Assembly: GCA_963835595.1 (NCBI GenBank)
Contig: CAWIGL010000002.1
Coordinates: 1-64,000 of the forward strand
From: CAWEPK01 sp963835595
GTDB taxonomy: Bacteria > Desulfobacterota > Syntrophorhabdia > Syntrophorhabdales > WCHB1-27
Direction: 5' to 3'
DNA length: 64,000 nt
Shown: positions 60,181 to 64,000 of the stretch, piece by piece
Position numbering within the stretch: the stretch's first letter is position 1
How the letters are laid out: the number at the start of each line of letters is the position of its first letter
Made by a program: the position numbers and the translations under genes
The notes under the pieces: model-generated
Seen by the model: only the letters and a program-made list of their open reading frames with translations
Databases searched by the model: none
What the model was told of the DNA's origin: nothing

Positions 60181-61282
60181 TCGAGGACCATCTGCTCGAT
60201 CATCTCGGGCGAGACGTCCGCGCCGCAGATGCCCGCTATGATAGCCCGTGACGACCGGCGGCCGGTCCATGCCGTAGAGTGCGGTTTTCAGCTCCTGGCA
60301 CCAGATGCCGCCGTTGCCGAGGGAGACGTTCCGGTCGATCACCGCCACCTTCGGCACGTCCTGCCAGGGCCTCCCTGACCTCCTCGCGCGGGAATGGGCG
60401 CAGGGCCTTCAGCTTGAGCAGCCCGGCGGCGACGCCCTTCTCCCGCATCGCGGCTACCGCCACCCGCGCAGTGCCCGTCATGGCGCCGCTCGTCGCAAGG
60501 ACGATCTCCGCGCCTTTCGTATCGACCGCCTCTATCACGCCGTAGCCCCTGCCCATGATCCTCTCGTACTCCGCGTTCGCCTCCCGTATGATCGGCCGCG
60601 TCGCGTCCATGTCCTCGAAGCTCCTCTGGCGGTAGCCCATGTACTGCTCAGGGTTGACCACGTTCGAGATATAGGCGGGCGCTTCGATGTCGAAGCGCGT
60701 CGGCACGCGGAAAGGCGGCAGGTAGGCGTCGACCGTCTCCTGGTCGGGTATCTCGACAGGCTCGATGAAATGGGAGGTGAAAAAACCGTCTATGGCGACG
60801 AGCACGGGCAGGAGCGCGTTTTCGGCGATCCTGTATCGCCTGGATCACCGTGTCGAGCGCTTCCTGGGCGTCCTCGCAGTAGAACTGGAGCCAGCCCGTG
60901 TCGCGCTGGGAGAGGCTGTCCGACTGGTCGCTCCCGAAGGCCCACGGGACCGCGATGACCCGGTTCACGTTGCACATCACTATGGGCACCCTGTTGCCGG
61001 AGGCGAAGTGGAGCATCTCGTGCATGAGGGCGAGCCCCTGGGACGCCGTGGCGGTGAAAGTCCGCACGCCCGTCAACGACGCGGAGATGCAGGCGGCCAT
61101 AGCGGAGTGCTCCGACTCGGTGCGCATCATCACGCCCGCGAGCCTGCCTTCGTTCTCCATATCGGAGAGCTTTTCGTATATGGGCGTCTGAGGGGTTATG
61201 GGGTAGGCGGCGACGAACTGCACCCTGGCGAGGCGTACCGCCTCGGCGACCGCGTAGTTGCCCGCGAGCAATGCTGTCTCAT
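60129..61282 (-). CDS. 2-oxoacid:ferredoxin oxidoreductase, alpha subunit, four frameshifts
   Basis: About 383 residues once single-base shifts are allowed. ATG 61282 overlaps the preceding stop (ATGA). Good sequence follows: LLAGNYAVAEAVRLARVQFVAAYPITPQTPIYEKL (YPITP motif with Thr, unlike the oxalate-type alpha), GDQSDSLSQRDTGWLQ-like segments, then LPVLVAIDGFFTSH, VAVIDRNVSLGNGGIWCQELKTALY and ISGICGAD-like sequence to VRK stop at 60129. Frame changes occur near 61272, 60840, 60363 and 60240. All domains are conserved, so sequencing errors are likelier than decay, but the gene could be broken. Confidence 0.78.
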
Positions 61283-63042
61283 CGGCCGCCTCCCATGCCT
61301 ATCACCTGTCTCGGGCAGGCCGAGGCGCACATGCCGCATCCCTTGCAGTAGTCGCTCTTCACGTCGTACCCGCCCGCCTTCGCCTTCAATATGGAGACGT
61401 CCGGGCAGAGCAGGAAGCAGAGGTCGCAGGCAGTGCAGGTGCCGCACTTGAAGCAGCGGGCGATCTCCGCCTCCGCCCGCTTGCGGGTGTAGCCCGGCGG
61501 CGATCTCGGCGAAGGCGTCTGCCACGCGGCCTTTGCCGCCTGCCTTATGCGGGTTATCGTTCCTTTTGGCGAAGGGTACGCAGATCGTGTTGAGCCTGTC
61601 GTAAGTGACGACGTCCGACAGATCGACCTTCGGCCGGTCCGGGTTGGCGAGCGGCTGCGAAGGCGAACGACGGGCCTGCGCCGATGCGCAGCGCCTCTAC
61701 TCGCGGTCCGCGTCCTTGCCCTCTATATAGCAATAGATCGCCAGCGCGCCCATCTTGCCCGATGCGATGGCGTCGGCTACGAAGGCCCGGCCGCCGGAGG
61801 CGTCCCCGCCCGCGAAGACGCCGGGCGCTGCCGTCGCCCCCGATAGGCGTCGATCCCGATCATGCCCTTTGCGGTCTAGCGACGCCTGATGCGGCAGAAA
61901 CCCGATCTCCGGCGCCTGCCCGACTGCGGCGATGACCGTATCGACGGCCAGAACGAACTCGGAGCCGGGGATCGGGACGGGGCTGGGCCTGCCGCTTCCG
62001 TCGGGCGGCCCTAGGCTCATGCGGACGCACTCGATGGCGGTCACGCGGCCGCCTTCCACGATAACGCGCTTCGGGGCCGCAAGCAGCTCTATCTTTATGC
62101 CGTCGCCTCGACGCCCTCGACATCTTCGGCAAGGGCGGGCATCTCCGATCTGGAGCGGCGGTAGAGGACGGTCACTTCGCCCGCGCCCAGGCGCTTCGCA
62201 GTCCTTGCGCAATCGACAGCCGTGTTGCCCCCACCTATGACGGCCACGCGCCCTCTTAAGTCCGGGGCCTCACGCATGGCGACCGAGCGCAGGAAGGCGA
62301 TCCCCTCCAGCACGCCGGATGCGCCCTCTCCTTCTACGCCGAGGCCGCTCCCCTTGTGGCTGCCGACGGCCAGGAAAACCGCCTCATAATCGCGCCTGAT
62401 CGCCGTAAGTGTGAGCGGACCGGCGCCTTCGGCCGCTATGGGCGCGCCCGTCTCGATGCGCACGCCGAGGCGCGTCACGCGGCCGATCTCTCTGCGCAGG
62501 ACCGCCTTGGGCAGCCTGTATTCCGGTATGCCGTACATCAGCATCCCGCCTGCCTCGGGCAGCGCCTCGAAAATCGTCACGGGGAAGCCGAGGCGCGCGA
62601 GGTGGTAGGCGGCGGACAGACCCGCAGGCCCGCTGCCGACAACGGCGACCCGCTCCTTTCTCACCGCAGCCGGGCGCGGGGCCGCCACGCGGCCGTGGTC
62701 CGCGCAGAACCGCTCGAAGCCCCGGATGTTGACCGCCTCGTCCATCTCCTTCCGGTTGCACGCGCCCTCGCATGGGTGGTAGCAGACCCGCCCGCAGACT
62801 GCGGGCAGCGGGTTCTCCTCGCGGAAGATGGCCAATGCCCCGTCTATATCGCCCTTAGACGCCGTTGCGAAGGCCCGCGCGATGTCGTTCCCGATGGGGC
62901 AGCCATGCCGGCACGGGGAGGTCTTTTCAACCCAGGCGGGCTTTCCGGCGCTCCACTGGCCCGTCAAGAATATCTCCGTCGATCCCCTGGAAAACGGGAT
63001 GATCGGCTCTATGTCCTCGATCGTGATGTCCCGGTAAGCCAT
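61279..63042 (-). CDS. GltD-like FAD/NAD(P) oxidoreductase with C-terminal ferredoxin domain, frameshifted
   Basis: About 587 residues. N-terminal Cys motif (CRHGCPIGNDI, CGRVCYHPCEGACNR), first FAD Rossmann VAVVGSGPAGLSAAYHLARLG, second NAD(P) motif RVAVIGGGNTAVDCARTAKRLGAG, C-terminal GVFAGGDASGG. A linker (NPDRPKVDLSDVVTYDRLNTI) leads to a two-cluster ferredoxin domain (CFKCGTCTACDLCFLLCP, CKGCGMCASACP). Frame changes are needed near 62105, 61875, 61830, 61690, 61650 and 61490. It probably links the oxidoreductase to NAD(P)H or supplies Fe-S electron transfer, as the delta-type subunit. Confidence 0.78.
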
Positions 63043-63048
63043 CCCGCT

Positions 63049-63597
63049 CTAACTCCCTTTAACCACGCGGGTGACCTCGTAGGCACGCTTCGCCGCCGCG
63101 ATATTCTCCGCGATCTTCGCAGGCACCGTGTCGCTTATCGCCTCTTCCAGGCGCTCCATCGATATCGCGCCCGTCGCCTTCGCGTAGGCACCGAGCATGG
63201 CGGTGTTGATCGTGGCCCCCAGGCCCGCCTCTTCCGAGACGGCCAGGGCGTCCACCAGGGCGACGCGGGAAGCGGAAAGCTGCGTGAAATCGACGTCTGT
63301 GAGGGCGTTGTTTATAAGGATGAGGCCGCCGGGCTTGAGGGTCGATGCCACTTCATTCGCCTCGACAAGGTCCGGCGCCATGTAGATAAGCTCGTCGGCG
63401 CGCCTGATCTCGCACTTGAGGAAGATCTTTTTGTCGTCAACACGCAGGAAGCTCGCCACCGGCGCGCCCCGCCTCTCCCCCCCGAACACGGAGAAGCACT
63501 GGGGGTACTTCCCCATCAGGAAGAAGACCTTCGCCAGTATCTGCGACGCGATTACCGCCCCCTGCCCTCCCCTTCCGATGAACTTTATCTCGGTCAT
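63049..63597 (-). CDS. 2-oxoacid:ferredoxin oxidoreductase, gamma subunit
   Basis: 182 residues from ATG 63597. FIGRGGQGAVIASQILAKVFFLMGKYPQCFSVFGGERRGAPVASFLR is the classical gamma signature; LINNALTDVDF and GATINTAMLGAYAKATGAI follow. First gene of the leftward cluster; only 6 nt to the flavoprotein gene. A frame from 63630 adds 11 residues that lack support. Confidence 0.93.
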   Translation of the reverse strand: MTEIKFIGRGGQGAVIASQILAKVFFLMGKYPQCFSVFGGERRGAPVASFLRVDDKKIFLKCEIRRADELIYMAPDLVEANEVASTLKPGGLILINNALTDVDFTQLSASRVALVDALAVSEEAGLGATINTAMLGAYAKATGAISMERLEEAISDTVPAKIAENIAAAKRAYEVTRVVKGS

Positions 63598-63683
63598 TGG
63601 CCCGCTCGACCTCCTGTCGGTTATGTGCATACTGTACCCCAGGGTTAAGGGGTTGTCAATCGGTATTTGGGATGATTATGGGG

Positions 63684-63809
63684 GCGGACGGGTTAATTTT
63701 GCGGCAAGCTTTGTCGTCGTGTTTGGCGCGAGTCCTCACATACGCAAAGAGTATGCTCCGACTCTCACCTCCACGACTTCGCGCTATCCACAAAATTTCC
63801 TCCGTCCGC
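63684..63809 (+). repeat. Palindromic repeat family 2, copy D (in the gene-free stretch 63598-64000)
   Basis: 126 bp with 8-bp perfect ends GCGGACGG and CCGTCCGC and inner arms GGTTAATTTTG and CAAAATTTCC. The central hairpin is CCTCA then CATAC-GCAAAGA-GTATG. The remainder of the stretch to the window end is AT-rich and shows no gene. Confidence 0.78.
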
Positions 63810-64000
63810 AAACGACAAGTGCGTGCTTCATCTACGAAGACTAGCCAGAAGAAAATGGGTTCTGGTTGAACATCATGAAGTGAAAACAAGTAACGTCGCA
63901 TTTAAGGGGCGAGGGGTACACCGCCCCGAGTCCGCCTGAACTGCTTGTTAGCACCTTTTCCTCCTATTACATACTTCTTTATACATTATTTAATTAAGCC

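Noticed and set aside
14827..63809. CRISPR array made of the dispersed repeats
   Set aside because: The copies are far apart, occur in both orientations, have palindromic structure and lack spacers or cas genes.
1..64000. tRNA or rRNA genes
   Set aside because: I saw no cloverleaf-like sequence or rRNA block on reading the intergenic regions, although a dedicated search was not possible.

Overview
This window is a high-GC bacterial chromosome segment (roughly 60-65% GC by eye) that alternates housekeeping genes with accessory ones. A CtpA-type protease, FecR and OmpA-family envelope proteins and a TRAP transporter point to a Gram-negative envelope. Two ferredoxin-dependent 2-oxoacid oxidoreductase operons, an Fe-S-type PurF and a probable selenoprotein point to an anaerobe. 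Desulfobacterota or Nitrospirota relatives would fit, but the sequence alone does not settle the taxonomy.

Layout. 1-1642: an IS1182-family element. 1.8-12.3 kb: housekeeping genes (truA, gyrA, gpsA, cheX/cheY, mnmA, ctpA, ybgC), a periplasmic rhodanese with an in-frame UGA and a SECIS-like hairpin, and an HSL-type esterase. 12.4-20 kb: a B12/radical-SAM plus UbiA pair, a possible RiPP-leader-like small ORF, a CDF transporter, a BrnT-type toxin/antitoxin pair, a Nudix hydrolase and a secreted chagasin-domain protein. 20.1-26.7 kb: a FecR/OmpA/CHASE2-HD-GYP operon, a DapA-like lyase, a PLP decarboxylase and an FMN reductase. 26.8-31.3 kb: an AT-rich acquired island with a radical SAM gene cut by an IS5-family element, followed by an alpha/beta hydrolase. 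31.5-45.2 kb: hemE-hemH-hemG, pyrE, purF, a macro domain protein, a Tim44-like protein, MFS, aldolase, DnaJ-like and YbaK genes. 45.3-52.9 kb: a CDC48-type ATPase, a GntR regulator and a gamma-delta-alpha-beta oxidoreductase followed by an OFA-family transporter. The alpha subunit carries the residues I recall for oxalate oxidoreductase, so this is probably an oxalate-oxidation operon. 53-63.6 kb: TauE, then a leftward cluster of LarA-like racemase, TRAP transporter, GntR regulator and a second 2-oxoacid:ferredoxin oxidoreductase with a GltD-like flavoprotein.

The intergenic DNA is rich in structured repeats. One family (three copies) has two short hairpins whose stems covary. At two sites it lies just after a stop codon and is flanked by a direct duplication of the 3' end of the preceding gene (12 bp at gyrA, about 56 bp at the second alpha subunit gene). 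A second family (six or seven copies) consists of 104-131 bp imperfect palindromes with GGCCGGG-like ends, most with a CRTAC/GTAYG central hairpin. A third repeat occurs twice.

Many otherwise well-conserved genes carry single-base frameshifts, mostly at short homopolymers and densest at 60.2-62.2 kb. Sequencing error is the simplest explanation, although decay of the second oxidoreductase operon cannot be excluded.
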